64,000 nucleotides of DNA from Aliiroseovarius sp. F47248L (GCF_023016085.1 NZ_JALKBF010000001.1:248001-312000); one strand, 5' to 3'; counted from the stretch's first letter, positions 43,293 through 52,780 are shown. Notes: generated by a model from the sequence alone, not told the origin. Program-made: numbers and translations.

Positions 43293-43958
43293 TCAGTTAC
43301 GGATCGGACGAATGATAATCTCAACTCGGCGGTTTTGTTGACGGCCATATGCATCAAGGTTCGATGCAACCGGACGATCTTCGCCATAACCGATAGTCAC
43401 AACACGAGACGTCGGAACGCCGTTCGACGTCAGAACAGACGCCACCGATGCAGCCCGTCGCTTGGACAGAGACAGGTTATAATCGGCGTTGCCCACATTG
43501 TCCGTGTGGCCGACGACCTCGATCACCGAGTTCGGGTATTGGCGCAGGTTGTCGGCCACCGCACGCAGATCGGATTGCAGCGCATAGCTGACATCGGCGC
43601 TGTCGGTGGCGAACAGGATGTCTTGCGGCAATGTCACGATCAGTTCGTTGCCGGTGTTCACGATCTTGACCTGATCGTTGTCGATCGACTGGCGTAGATC
43701 GCCCGCCTGCTTGTCAAGCTGCTGACCAATGACGCCACCGACCACGCCGCCGATCACCGCGCCAACGGCTGCTTTGCCAAGCTTTCCGTCGCCTTTGCGG
43801 GTCGCGCCCAGAAGGCCGCCTGCGATGGCACCGATTGCCGCACCGTTTTGGGTGCGCGGGCCCATGTTGCTCGTCGGGCTCTGTGTCGGTGATGTACAGG
43901 CCGTTGTGGCCAGTGCACCAACAACAGCGAGCATTAAGATTGAGCGTTTAGCGTGCAT
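43293..43958 (-). CDS. OmpA-family outer-membrane lipoprotein with glycine zipper
   Basis: 221 residues. Signal peptide with a lipobox-like 'ALATTAC' (Cys about 21). A glycine-zipper region ('AIGAIAGGLLGA', 'AVGAVIGGVVGGVIGQQ') at about 40-85 probably inserts in the membrane. The C-terminal OmpA domain (about 105-215) has 'VVGHTDNVGNADYN' and 'LSKRRAASVASVL', with Asp and Arg for peptidoglycan binding. It is like YiaD and ties the outer membrane to the wall. ATG 43958 has GAGGA upstream. An inverted repeat lies just upstream. Confidence 0.88.
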   Translation of the reverse strand: MHAKRSILMLAVVGALATTACTSPTQSPTSNMGPRTQNGAAIGAIAGGLLGATRKGDGKLGKAAVGAVIGGVVGGVIGQQLDKQAGDLRQSIDNDQVKIVNTGNELIVTLPQDILFATDSADVSYALQSDLRAVADNLRQYPNSVIEVVGHTDNVGNADYNLSLSKRRAASVASVLTSNGVPTSRVVTIGYGEDRPVASNLDAYGRQQNRRVEIIIRPIRN

Positions 43959-43974
43959 ACTGCATTCCTCAGGT

Positions 43975-44024
43975 TTGTTATTCGCGTTTGTCTTACATGA
44001 ATGACGATTGATATCGAATAACAA
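43975..44024. repeat. Long-spaced inverted repeat upstream of the OmpA-like gene
   Basis: TTGTTATTCG (43975-43984) and CGAATAACAA (44015-44024), perfect ten-base arms, 30-base spacer. It could be a leader stem-loop of the OmpA message or a paired protein site. Confidence 0.5.
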
Positions 44025-44053
44025 GCCCGTTTGTCGGCGAAACTACGCAGAAA

Positions 44054-44902
44054 TCAGGCGCTTGCCGCATCCTCGGTCTGGGCGCTTTCCCATGCAAGCA
44101 GCGCGCGCTTCACCGGCAAGCCCCAGTGATAGCCGCCGAGAGCGCCGGATTTACGCAACGCTCTATGGCACGGAATCAACCAACTGACCGGGTTGCGCCC
44201 AACGGCGGTGCCGACAGCCCGCACGGCCCGTGGGGATCCGATGGTTTCGGCGATTTGCGAATAGGTCGTTACGTGGCCAGAAGGTATGGACAGCAACGCC
44301 TCCCACACCTTGATCTGAAACGGGGCACCTATCAGGTGCAGAGGCGTCATGCCGCGTTGATCGAATGCTTGATCTACCCAAGGCGCTAACTTCGTTGGGT
44401 CCTCCTGAAACTTGGCATTGGGCCAGCGGGATCGGAGGTCGGCCATGGCCACTTGCGGTCCGGTCTCAGACGCAAAACCCAATCCGCAGATACCCTTGTC
44501 CGTACCCATAACCAAAGCAGGGCCGAAGGGGCTGTCGAACCATCCCCAATGGATGGTCAGACCATCACCGCCAGCGGCATATGCGCCAGGGCTCATCGCT
44601 TCCCATCGTAAGAAAAGGTCATGTAGCCGCCCTTGCCCGGACAACCCAACCGAATGGGACGTTTTCAGCGTCGAAAAACGATCCTGAAGAAGCGTCTTTG
44701 CGTGGCCCAGCGTTAGGAACTGTTGATAACGTTTCGGTGACACTCCGACCCAGCGTGAAAAAACACGTTGAAAATGGGCGGGCGACATATCCATCTTGGC
44801 GGCCAATGCCTCAAGCGACAAAGATTCTCCGTCGCTCGCATCGATGTGGTCGATCGCCCGGCGGATAACGTTGTAATGATAACTATCTTCCTGAAGGGTC
44901 AT
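44054..44902 (-). CDS. AraC domain plus O6-alkylguanine-DNA methyltransferase (Ada/Ogt-like)
   Basis: 282 residues. Residues about 5-105 are an AraC-type HTH ('LAAKMDMSPAHFQRVFSRWVGVSPKRYQQFL'-type, in parts). Residues 110-280 are the methyltransferase: the acceptor Cys is in 'WLIPCHRALRKSGALGGYHWG' (first 20 residues shown, about 245-264), and 'SIPSGHVTTYSQIAETIG' binds DNA. The N-terminal zinc/phosphotriester domain of Ada is missing, so it repairs O6-methylguanine and may regulate, but cannot sense phosphotriesters. It is divergent from nth, so two repair genes sit side by side. Confidence 0.9.
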   Translation of the reverse strand: MTLQEDSYHYNVIRRAIDHIDASDGESLSLEALAAKMDMSPAHFQRVFSRWVGVSPKRYQQFLTLGHAKTLLQDRFSTLKTSHSVGLSGQGRLHDLFLRWEAMSPGAYAAGGDGLTIHWGWFDSPFGPALVMGTDKGICGLGFASETGPQVAMADLRSRWPNAKFQEDPTKLAPWVDQAFDQRGMTPLHLIGAPFQIKVWEALLSIPSGHVTTYSQIAETIGSPRAVRAVGTAVGRNPVSWLIPCHRALRKSGALGGYHWGLPVKRALLAWESAQTEDAASA

Positions 44903-45035
44903 GGCGGCCTCGCTTGTTCTACGGTACCAGAATGGCGCAGATTACCAGTGTAAAGCGACCCGGAAAGTGCGCATCCGTTCGAAATCATGAGGGAACCGCC
45001 TTGTCGGAGAGGTCAGAAAAAGGCATAGGAACGGC

Positions 45036-45680
45036 ATGGCAAAACAACTGGGATATCACCCGATCCGCGCGATCTTTGAGCGTTTTCACGCGGCCGAGCC
45101 AGAGCCGAAAGGCGAGCTTGAGCACGTGAATGCCTACACGCTGGTCGTCGCCGTGGCGCTGTCTGCGCAGGCTACCGATGTCGGCGTCAACAAAGCGACA
45201 CGTGCGCTGTTCAAAATCGCCGATACTCCCGAAAAGATGCTCGCCCTTGGTGAAGATGGGTTGATTGAACATATCAAGACCATCGGTCTGTTCCGGCAGA
45301 AGGCAAAAAACGTCATCAAGCTTAGCCGCATTCTGGTTGAGGAATACGGCGGTGTTGTTCCGAATTCCCGCGCGGCGCTTCAATCGCTGCCGGGGGTCGG
45401 GCGCAAGACCGCAAATGTGGTTCTGAATATGTGGTGGGGCGTCCCCGCGCAGGCGGTTGACACGCATATCTTTCGTGTCGGTAACCGTACCGGAATAGCG
45501 GTGGGCAAAGACGTGAACGCGGTCGAACGCGCGATCGAAGACAACATTCCAGCTGACTATCAACAACATGCCCATCACTGGTTGATCTTGCATGGGCGCT
45601 ATACCTGCAAGGCGCGCAAGCCAATGTGCGGAAACTGTATTATCCGGGATCTATGCCCCTACGAGGACAAGAATATATGA
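45036..45680 (+). CDS. nth: Endonuclease III
   Basis: 214 residues; DNA glycosylase and AP lyase for oxidised pyrimidines. The helix-hairpin-helix 'LPGVGRKTANVVLN' contains the catalytic Lys (about 124), the catalytic Asp is in 'VDTHIFRVGNR' (about 142), and the four cysteines of the 4Fe-4S cluster lie in 'CKARKPMCGNCIIRDLC' at the end. 'LSAQATDVGVNKAT' is the usual N-terminal block. AGGAACGGC precedes the ATG. It overlaps the PfkB kinase start by four bases. Confidence 0.95.
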   Translation: MAKQLGYHPIRAIFERFHAAEPEPKGELEHVNAYTLVVAVALSAQATDVGVNKATRALFKIADTPEKMLALGEDGLIEHIKTIGLFRQKAKNVIKLSRILVEEYGGVVPNSRAALQSLPGVGRKTANVVLNMWWGVPAQAVDTHIFRVGNRTGIAVGKDVNAVERAIEDNIPADYQQHAHHWLILHGRYTCKARKPMCGNCIIRDLCPYEDKNI

Positions 45681-46669
45681 CGAAAAAGTACAAGGTTGTT
45701 GGCATCGGCAATGCCGTAGTGGACGTGTTGACCGTGGCCGATGATAGTTTTCTTGAGCTGATGGGGATCGAAAAAGGCATAATGCAACTGGTTGAACGCG
45801 ATCGGGCCGAAGTGCTGTATGCCGCGATGAAAGAACGCAAGCAGGCGGCCGGCGGATCCGTCGCAAACACGCTGGCAGGCATCGGCAAGCTGGGCTTGCC
45901 GACCGGGTTCGTCGGGCGGGTGCATGATGATGCGTTAGGTCGTTTCTATGCGGACGCGATGGAGATGGATGGCACACGGTTCATCAATCCTCCGGTGCCG
46001 GGTGGAGAGCTGCCGACCTCGCGGTCAATGATCTTTGTCTCGCCTGATGGTGAGCGGTCGATGAATACTTATCTGGGTATTTCCGCTGAGCTGGGGTCCG
46101 ACGATGTGGACCCGGACGTCGCGGCTGACGCCGAGATTGTGTTTTTGGAAGGTTACCTATTCGACAAGGACAAGGGAAAAGAGGCGTTCATCGCCATGGC
46201 TCGCGCTTGTCGCGCCGCAGGCGGGCTTGCGGGCATCGCCATTTCCGATCCCTTCTGCGTCGAACGGCACCGGGACGACTTCTTATCACTGATCGAACAC
46301 GATTTGGATTATGTCATAGGAAACGAAGACGAGATCAAATCCCTGTTTGAAACTGATGACATGGAAGAAGCAATCGCTAGAACCGCCGCGATTTGCCCGA
46401 TGGTGGTATGCACCCGATCAGGCGACGGTGTTGCGATCTTGGCAAATGGCGAGCGTGTGGATGTGCCTGTCGAAAGGATTGTGCCCGTCGATGCCACCGG
46501 GGCTGGTGATGGTTTTGCAGCTGGGTTCCTCTTCGGTCTTGCCAATGGTGCCGACATGCGCACTTGCGGCGAAATGGGGTGTACCATTGCAGGTGAGGTG
46601 ATCCGCCATATCGGGCCACGTGCCGACCGTAACTTGTTGGCGCTGCTGCGCGACAATGGGCTGGTCTGA
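45677..46669 (+). CDS. PfkB-family kinase, adenosine-kinase-like
   Basis: 330 residues. PfkB signature 'DATGAGDGFAAGFLFGLA' (about 275) holds the catalytic Asp, and 'GGSVANTLAGIGKLG' is the N-terminal sugar-binding motif. 'AAGGSVANT' with 'VVGIGNAVVDVL' is typical of the adenosine-kinase-like group common next to nth in alphaproteobacteria; it may phosphorylate a nucleoside or another sugar. ATG 45677 overlaps the nth stop. It converges on the sulfotransferase gene, five bases away. Confidence 0.88.
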   Translation: MTKKYKVVGIGNAVVDVLTVADDSFLELMGIEKGIMQLVERDRAEVLYAAMKERKQAAGGSVANTLAGIGKLGLPTGFVGRVHDDALGRFYADAMEMDGTRFINPPVPGGELPTSRSMIFVSPDGERSMNTYLGISAELGSDDVDPDVAADAEIVFLEGYLFDKDKGKEAFIAMARACRAAGGLAGIAISDPFCVERHRDDFLSLIEHDLDYVIGNEDEIKSLFETDDMEEAIARTAAICPMVVCTRSGDGVAILANGERVDVPVERIVPVDATGAGDGFAAGFLFGLANGADMRTCGEMGCTIAGEVIRHIGPRADRNLLALLRDNGLV

Positions 46670-46674
46670 TCGGG

Positions 46675-47493
46675 TCAATCACCCAGCTTGGCGTGCACCT
46701 CGTCCAGATCAACCTCGCCGATGGGCATCTTGTTGGCAGGGTTTTCAAAATCATATTTGAACAAGTCGAAATCACGGTTGTAGATTTCATAGACCAGATG
46801 CATGGATAGATCGTCGAAATAATCTTCGACCGGGTGGGCACGCTTCGGGCCGTGCCCTTCGCTTTCGTTGAAGCGTGGAATGTCGGACAAAGTTACGGAA
46901 TGCGGCGTCTCGATTGCGTCAAGCACTTGCTGCATCCCATCATTGAACCGTTCGGTCCAGACGATGTTGTCATATCGTCCACCATTGGCAATGAAGGTTG
47001 CCACGTGTCCAGACATTGCTGACCAATGAATGTCAGGGTCCATCGGACGTCGCCACCGGATAGTGTCACGGGCAAACAGCAGGAACCGTCGAAAGCTTTT
47101 CACCTGATCAAATTCAAACCCGTTGTCTGGATCGCCTACATCGATACCGTATTTCTGGATTAAAAGCGGCACCAGATTGCCACGGTACCGGCGGCCATTG
47201 CGCTGAATGCCGCAAATCTTGTCAAAGAAACTGGACAGGATCCGCGTATAAGGATTGCGAACACAGGTGAACGCATAGCTTGAATGCGCCAGTACGTTGT
47301 CTTCGATGAGTTTTTGCGAAGCATCCTGCGCCCATTTGTGCAGTCCATCGGTGCTGTCATGGATGTCACCATCGAAAAAACGGCCGTGATCGGAATAGTA
47401 CATGATCTGGCCAATGGTCGAGCAAGCGCATTTGGGCACGACCCGATACACAACGCTTTCGCTTTCGGTCATCCAAGTGCCGGGAAATCCCAT
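46675..47493 (-). CDS. Sulfotransferase-family protein
   Basis: 272 residues. The 5'-phosphosulfate loop appears as 'RVVPKCACSTIGQIMYY' (about 16-32), and the 3'-phosphate motif as 'FTCVRNPYTRILSSFFDK' (about 78-95), which match the Sulfotransfer_2 fold using PAPS as donor. 'DYFDDLSMHLVYEIYNRDFDLF' is the C-terminal helix also typical of the family. ATG 47493 has GGAGG ten bases upstream; the frame is open to 47565. It is divergent from a GT14-type glycosyltransferase, so both may decorate one glycan. Exact acceptor unknown. Confidence 0.8.
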   Translation of the reverse strand: MGFPGTWMTESESVVYRVVPKCACSTIGQIMYYSDHGRFFDGDIHDSTDGLHKWAQDASQKLIEDNVLAHSSYAFTCVRNPYTRILSSFFDKICGIQRNGRRYRGNLVPLLIQKYGIDVGDPDNGFEFDQVKSFRRFLLFARDTIRWRRPMDPDIHWSAMSGHVATFIANGGRYDNIVWTERFNDGMQQVLDAIETPHSVTLSDIPRFNESEGHGPKRAHPVEDYFDDLSMHLVYEIYNRDFDLFKYDFENPANKMPIGEVDLDEVHAKLGD

Positions 47494-47645
47494 TAACTCA
47501 ATACCTCCGAGGCCATACAACGACCGATTGAACAGAACACAGCTATACCGTTCAGAAAAAAGCAAAGAAACACTGTTTATTCAATGGTCTTTCACGCTAT
47601 CAATGGCTGCAGTCTTCGTGCCTACAAGGATTTTGTGACGACACC

Positions 47646-49223
47646 ATGGCCAAAATTGCCTTCATTCTTCTGTGCCACAAGGACCCCGACGCAATTATCA
47701 ATCAGGCAACGCGACTGACTGCCGTCGGCGATTGTATGTCGATTCATTTCGATGCAAGTGCCAATCCCGAGCATTATCAGCAGATTCGCGAGGCACTTGC
47801 AGATAACCCAAACGTCACCTTCGCGCGCAAACGCATCAAGTGCGGCTGGGGTGAATGGTCATTGGTGCAAGCAACTCTGAATGCGGTTGAGGCGGCGCTG
47901 GATGACTTTCCACGCGCCACACATTTCTACATGGTGTCCGGCGATTGTATGGCGATCAAGTCTGCAGAGTATACGCATAACTTTCTCGATTCCTCGGATG
48001 TCGACTATATCGAAAGCTTCGATTATTTCGAAAGTGACTGGATCAAGACCGGTATGAAAGAAGAGCGGCTGATCTATCGCCACTTCTTTAACGAACGTAC
48101 CCAAAAGCGCAGGTTCTATGCTGCGTTCAACCTGCAAAAACAGCTTGGGCTCACACGGGACATTCCGCAAGACGTTCAAGTGATGATCGGAAGTCAGTGG
48201 TGGTGTCTCAGGCGGCGTACGGTTGAATGGATCGTTGAATTCACGCGTAAGCGCAGGGATGTCATGCGATTCTTTCGCACCACCTGGATCCCAGACGAGA
48301 CCTTCTTTCAGACCTTGGTGCGGCATTTGGTGCCCGAAGGGGAAATTCGGTCGCGCACCCCAACGTTTCTGATGTTCACCGACTACGGCATGCCGGTGAC
48401 CTTTTATGACGATCATTATGACTTGCTGCTCAGCCAAGATTTTCTGTTTGCCAGGAAAATCAGCCCGGAGGCGCACGAGCTGAAACGTCGTCTTGGGGAT
48501 CTGTATGCTGCCGAAGGTGTCACGTTCCAGATTTCGAACGAAGGGCGCAGCCTGTTCAAGTTCCTGACAGGCCGTGGCCGGATCGGGCAAAGGTTTGCCC
48601 CGCGGTTTTGGGAGGCTGAAAGCAGCCTTGGACGGGATAGGGAGCTGCTGATCATCGTGTCCAAGAAGTGGCATGTCGGCAAACGGCTTTTGCAAAAAAT
48701 TGCCGAGGTCACTGGGTTACCCGTGATTGAATACCTGTTCGACGAAGAAAGTTGTCCGATGCCTGATCTGGGCGGCATTCAATCGCGGATGGGCAAACGC
48801 ACCCGGCACCGCAGGGCGCTGATGCGGATGCTGTTTGACTACCACGATACCAATCGGTTGGTCGTGTGCATGGACCCCAACAACCTTGATCTGTTGCAGG
48901 ACTTCTTTTCGGACAGGTCAACGACCCGTTTGCTGGAAGTCCACTGTGACTTCACGGATGACTATCTACTTGGCCATGCAAAGCGCGTTGGGTTGGCGGG
49001 TGACAACACACCACGGGACGCCATCAATCGATTGTTACCCACGATCCGTTCCGATGTCGCTTTCGAAAGTGAACAAATCCGCGATGCGGGTTTTACAGAA
49101 CTGTACCGGATCAGCGAATCTGCCAGTGTTGACGAAAATACAGTGCCATTGTCGCGGTTTTTGTCGATCACCGAAGATCGTGCCAAAGAGATTGCCGAGC
49201 TGGACCACCTTTTCGCCGACTGA
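47646..49223 (+). CDS. GT14-type (Branch) glycosyltransferase with unassigned C-terminal domain
   Basis: 525 residues. N-terminal about 260 residues match the core-2/I-branching beta-1,6-N-acetylglucosaminyltransferase (GT14) family: 'KIAFILLCHKDPDAIINQA', 'SIHFDASANPEHY', 'ATHFYMVSGDCMAI' and 'IGSQWWCLRRRTVEWI'. Residues about 320-525 form a second domain ('ELLIIVSKKWHVGKRLLQ', 'RLVVCMDPNNLDLLQDFF') that looks alpha/beta but that I cannot name; it recalls the DUF5927/5928 proteins of this group. It is predicted to be cytoplasmic, without membrane segments. Its neighbour is a sulfotransferase, so a sulfated surface glycan is plausible. Confidence 0.78.
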   Translation: MAKIAFILLCHKDPDAIINQATRLTAVGDCMSIHFDASANPEHYQQIREALADNPNVTFARKRIKCGWGEWSLVQATLNAVEAALDDFPRATHFYMVSGDCMAIKSAEYTHNFLDSSDVDYIESFDYFESDWIKTGMKEERLIYRHFFNERTQKRRFYAAFNLQKQLGLTRDIPQDVQVMIGSQWWCLRRRTVEWIVEFTRKRRDVMRFFRTTWIPDETFFQTLVRHLVPEGEIRSRTPTFLMFTDYGMPVTFYDDHYDLLLSQDFLFARKISPEAHELKRRLGDLYAAEGVTFQISNEGRSLFKFLTGRGRIGQRFAPRFWEAESSLGRDRELLIIVSKKWHVGKRLLQKIAEVTGLPVIEYLFDEESCPMPDLGGIQSRMGKRTRHRRALMRMLFDYHDTNRLVVCMDPNNLDLLQDFFSDRSTTRLLEVHCDFTDDYLLGHAKRVGLAGDNTPRDAINRLLPTIRSDVAFESEQIRDAGFTELYRISESASVDENTVPLSRFLSITEDRAKEIAELDHLFAD

Positions 49224-49256
49224 TGGCCCGATCTGGTTTAACGACAGGAGACAAAC

Positions 49257-49643
49257 ATGCCCTATTCCTATGACGACCAGAACATCTTCGCCAAGATACT
49301 TCGCGGAGAAATCCCAAACGATACAGTTTACGAGGATGAATTTGCCCTGGCCTTTCGTGATATCCAGCCACAAGCACCCGTTCATGTGCTGGTGATCCCC
49401 AAGGGACCATATGTGAACCATGATCATTTCGCGAACTCTGCGACGGATGCCGAAATTACTGGTTACACCCGCGCGATTGGCAAGGTTTGCGCGGCACTGG
49501 GTATCGCACCGGGGGATGAGGGGCAGGGCTATCGCACAATCGCCAACTCTGGCGAAGACGGCGTGCAGGAAGTGCCACATTTCCACACGCATATTTTGGG
49601 CGGACGCCTGTTGGGTCGGATGCTGAAACGCGCTGGCGATTGA
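49257..49643 (+). CDS. HIT-family protein (HINT type)
   Basis: 128 residues with the histidine triad 'PHFHTHILGGR' (about 105-115), which cleaves nucleotide phosphoramidates through a covalent His intermediate. N-terminal 'NIFAKILRGEIPNDTVYEDEF' and 'HVLVIPKGPYVNH' are the standard HINT blocks. Cellular role in bacteria is not settled. AGGAG precedes the ATG by seven bases. It follows the glycosyltransferase by 33 bases but is probably not functionally linked. Confidence 0.94.
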   Translation: MPYSYDDQNIFAKILRGEIPNDTVYEDEFALAFRDIQPQAPVHVLVIPKGPYVNHDHFANSATDAEITGYTRAIGKVCAALGIAPGDEGQGYRTIANSGEDGVQEVPHFHTHILGGRLLGRMLKRAGD

Positions 49644-49712
49644 TCGGTTCTGCCTTGCAGAGATACGCGGTGCTGGTATCATGATGCAAAACGAATGAAC
49701 GAGGTGTCCGTG

Positions 49713-49895
49713 ATGACCCAGACTCCGCCCGAAACCAAAGTTGTGGACAGTTATAAGGTCGCCTGTGACGGCGGCGAAGGGGCGCTGGGACACCCGCGTG
49801 TGTATCTGCAAATTCCGCAGGAACATGGCTGGGTAGAATGTCCCTATTGCGATTGCAAATATGTCCACAAGGATCATTCGGACAAGGCGGCGTAA
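49713..49895 (+). CDS. Zinc-finger protein (NDUFS6-like)
   Basis: 60 residues from ATG 49713, with GAGG nine bases upstream; an in-frame ATG at 49695 is also possible. Zinc ligands are visible: Cys in 'KVACDGGEG', His in '[11 protein letters not shown]' and two Cys in '[10 protein letters not shown]'. This is the short CHCC-zinc finger family related to the mitochondrial complex I subunit NDUFS6. It may help complex I assembly, which is inference. A terminator follows. Confidence 0.88.
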   Translation: MTQTPPETKVVDSYKVACDGGEGALGHPRVYLQIPQEHGWVECPYCDCKYVHKDHSDKAA

Positions 49896-49920
49896 ACGCT
49901 GCAATCCGGTCAGAAAGACG

Positions 49921-49949
49921 GGCCGCGGGCAAACGCCACGCGGCCTTTT
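49921..49949 (+). terminator. Rho-independent terminator after the zinc-finger gene
   Basis: GGCCGCG (49921-49927) and CGCGGCC (49939-49945), perfect stem, 11-base loop, then TTTT. Confidence 0.8.
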
Positions 49950-49984
49950 GCGTCTGAGGGCGCTCGTATACAAGGGAGGGGCCG

Positions 49985-52777
49985 ATGAGCTTCGGAAAAG
50001 GTTGTCATCTGCATCTGGTCGACGGGTCGGCCTTCATTTTCCGTGCTTACCACGCACTGCCACCTTTGACGCGCAAATCCGACGGTTTGCCCATTGGTGC
50101 GGTCGCTGGGTTTTGTAACATGCTGTTCAAGTTTATTGAGGATAACACCGGCCCCGACGCTCCGACCCATGTGGCCGTGATCTTCGACTATTCGGGGAAG
50201 AGTTTTCGAAACGATATGTATCCGCTGTACAAGGCCAATCGCCCCCCCGCGCCTGAAGACCTTGTGCCGCAATTCCCGCTGACCCGTGATGCCACTCGCG
50301 CCTTCAACATCGCATGCATCGAGAAAGAAGGGTTCGAAGCGGACGACATCATCGCCACGCTTGCCAAACGTGCCAACGAAGCGGGAGGGCGTGTCACGAT
50401 CCTGTCGTCTGACAAGGATCTTATGCAGCTGGTCGGGGGCGGGGTCGAAATGCTCGACCCAATGAAGAACAAGCGCATTGGAGTTGAGGGGGTTGAAGAG
50501 AAGTTCGGCGTAGGACCCAACCGCGTTGTGGATGTGCAGGCCCTGGCCGGTGATAGTGTCGATAACGTACCCGGTGCGCCGGGGATCGGGATCAAGACGG
50601 CGGCGCTTTTGATCAATGAGTTTGGTGATCTGGACACACTTCTTGAGCGGGCGGGTGAAATCAAACAACCCAAACGCCGCCAGACCCTGATCGACAATGT
50701 TGAGCAAATCCTCATCAGCCGCGACCTTGTGAAACTGGACGATAACATGGAGTTGGATCTGCCCTTCGATGAGTTGGAATTGAAGGAACCCAATCCCGAG
50801 ACGCTGCTAAACTTCTTGACCGACATGGAGTTCCGCACACTCACCAATCGCGTCGCGAAGAAGTTCGATGTGGAAGCGCCAGAGATCAAGAGCGTTGAGC
50901 CAAACGTTGACGCAAGCGCCCCCGAGATGCCCGAGATCAATCCCGAGCGCTATGAGTGGGTGAAAGATGCGACCGCATTGAAGGCCTGGGTAGATCGCAT
51001 TGTTGGGCGCGGATATGTAGCCATTGACACCGAAACCACTGGGTTGGACGAAATGCGGGCGGAACTGGTTGGTATCTCTCTGGCAGTCGAACCGGGCGAG
51101 GCCTGCTATATTCCTCTGATCCACAAAACCAGTCAGACAGATGATTTGTTTGGCAGTGATGACTTGGCCGACGGGCAAATGTCACTGGACGAGGTTCTTG
51201 CCCTTCTGAAACCCGTGCTTGAGGATCCCGCAATTTTGAAGATCGGGCAGAACATGAAATATGATGCGAAGATAATGACGCGCTATGGCGTTGATATTGC
51301 GCCGATAGATGACACGATGCTGATGTCGTATGCTCAGAATGCCGGGGTTCATAATCATGGGATGGACACGCTGTCTGACCGATATCTCGGGCATACGCCG
51401 ATCTCGATCAAATCGCTTCTTGGAACAGGAAAATCGGCGATCACCTTTGACCGCGTTCCGGTCGAGGATGCGGTGAAATACGCGGCCGAAGATGCCGATA
51501 TCACTCTTCGGCTGTGGCACTATCTGAAACCACGTCTGCACAGCGCCCATGTGACGCGTGTTTATGAGCGCCTCGAACGCCCTCTGGTTCCTGTGCTGGC
51601 TCAGATGGAGATGACCGGCATCAAGGTTGACCGCGATGTGCTATCGCGCATGTCCAACGCCTTTGCCCAAAAAATGGCGGGATATGAAGCCGAGCTTTAC
51701 GAGATTGCAGGCAAGGAATTCAACGTGCAAAGCCCTGCACAAGTGGGCGAGATTCTATTTGACCAGATGGGGCTTGAGGGCGGTAAGCGCACCAAGTCGG
51801 GCCAATGGTCAACACCGGCGGATGTTCTGGCAGACCTGGCGACCGAACATGACTTTGCTGCGCGCGTTCTGGATTATCGTCAACTTCAAAAGCTGAAATC
51901 CACCTATACCGATGCGTTGCAGGACCATATTCACCCGGAGACGGGCCGCGTGCATACGTCTTATTCCATCGCCGGTGCAAACACAGGCAGGTTGGCGTCA
52001 ACTGATCCGAATTTGCAGAATATTCCCGTCCGCTCGGAAGAAGGGCGTCGCATCCGCGAAGCCTTTGTCGCGCCGGAAGGCACCAAGTTGATCAGCCTGG
52101 ACTACAGCCAGATCGAACTACGTATTCTCGCTCATGTAGCCAATATTGATGCACTGAAGCAGGCGTTTCGCAATGGCCAAGACATTCACGCAATGACCGC
52201 TTCCGAGATGTTCGACGTGCCAATGGACGAGATGACACCTGACATTCGTCGCCAAGCCAAAGCCATCAATTTCGGTGTGATCTACGGCATTTCAGGATTT
52301 GGTCTGGCCCGTAACCTGCGCATCCCGCGAGCCGAGGCACAGGGCTTCATTGATCGCTATTTCGAACGCTTCCCCGGTATTCGCAAATACATGGACGATA
52401 CGGTCGCATTTGCGAAGGAACACAAACGTGTCGAAACCCTGTTCGGACGCCAGATTCACACACCCGAGATCGACGCCAAAGGCCCCCATGCAGGCTTCGC
52501 CAAACGCGCGGCGATCAACGCACCAATTCAAGGCACCGCTGCCGATATCATTCGTCGCGCGATGATCCGAATGCCATATGCAATTGCAAAAATGCCTGCG
52601 AAGATGCTGTTACAGGTCCACGACGAACTGATTTTTGAAGTTGAAGATGGAGCTGTGGAAGAGGTCATCGAGGTTGTGCGCGGCGTGATGGAAGGTGCAG
52701 CAGAGCCGGCGATCAAACTTGATTTACCGCTGATCGTCGACGCGGGAACCGGCATGAACTGGGCCGAAGCGCACTGA
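49985..52777 (+). CDS. polA: DNA polymerase I
   Basis: 930 residues with all three domains: 5' nuclease (about 1-290; 'HLVDGSAFIFRAYHA', 'ADDIIATLAKRA'), proofreading 3'-5' exonuclease (about 330-520; 'AIDTETTGLDE' keeps the metal-binding Asp and Glu), and polymerase (about 560-930; motif A 'LDYSQIELRILAH' near 705, motif B 'RRQAKAINFGVIYGISGFG', motif C 'QVHDELIFE' near 877). It repairs gaps and processes Okazaki fragments. GGGAGG sits eight bases before the ATG. Exonuclease residues are intact, unlike in some bacteria. Confidence 0.97.
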   Translation: MSFGKGCHLHLVDGSAFIFRAYHALPPLTRKSDGLPIGAVAGFCNMLFKFIEDNTGPDAPTHVAVIFDYSGKSFRNDMYPLYKANRPPAPEDLVPQFPLTRDATRAFNIACIEKEGFEADDIIATLAKRANEAGGRVTILSSDKDLMQLVGGGVEMLDPMKNKRIGVEGVEEKFGVGPNRVVDVQALAGDSVDNVPGAPGIGIKTAALLINEFGDLDTLLERAGEIKQPKRRQTLIDNVEQILISRDLVKLDDNMELDLPFDELELKEPNPETLLNFLTDMEFRTLTNRVAKKFDVEAPEIKSVEPNVDASAPEMPEINPERYEWVKDATALKAWVDRIVGRGYVAIDTETTGLDEMRAELVGISLAVEPGEACYIPLIHKTSQTDDLFGSDDLADGQMSLDEVLALLKPVLEDPAILKIGQNMKYDAKIMTRYGVDIAPIDDTMLMSYAQNAGVHNHGMDTLSDRYLGHTPISIKSLLGTGKSAITFDRVPVEDAVKYAAEDADITLRLWHYLKPRLHSAHVTRVYERLERPLVPVLAQMEMTGIKVDRDVLSRMSNAFAQKMAGYEAELYEIAGKEFNVQSPAQVGEILFDQMGLEGGKRTKSGQWSTPADVLADLATEHDFAARVLDYRQLQKLKSTYTDALQDHIHPETGRVHTSYSIAGANTGRLASTDPNLQNIPVRSEEGRRIREAFVAPEGTKLISLDYSQIELRILAHVANIDALKQAFRNGQDIHAMTASEMFDVPMDEMTPDIRRQAKAINFGVIYGISGFGLARNLRIPRAEAQGFIDRYFERFPGIRKYMDDTVAFAKEHKRVETLFGRQIHTPEIDAKGPHAGFAKRAAINAPIQGTAADIIRRAMIRMPYAIAKMPAKMLLQVHDELIFEVEDGAVEEVIEVVRGVMEGAAEPAIKLDLPLIVDAGTGMNWAEAH

Positions 52778-52780
52778 CCG

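Noticed and set aside
47859..48695. 278-residue frame antisense to the GT14 gene
   Set aside because: Shadow of the real glycosyltransferase frame, with no ribosome site.
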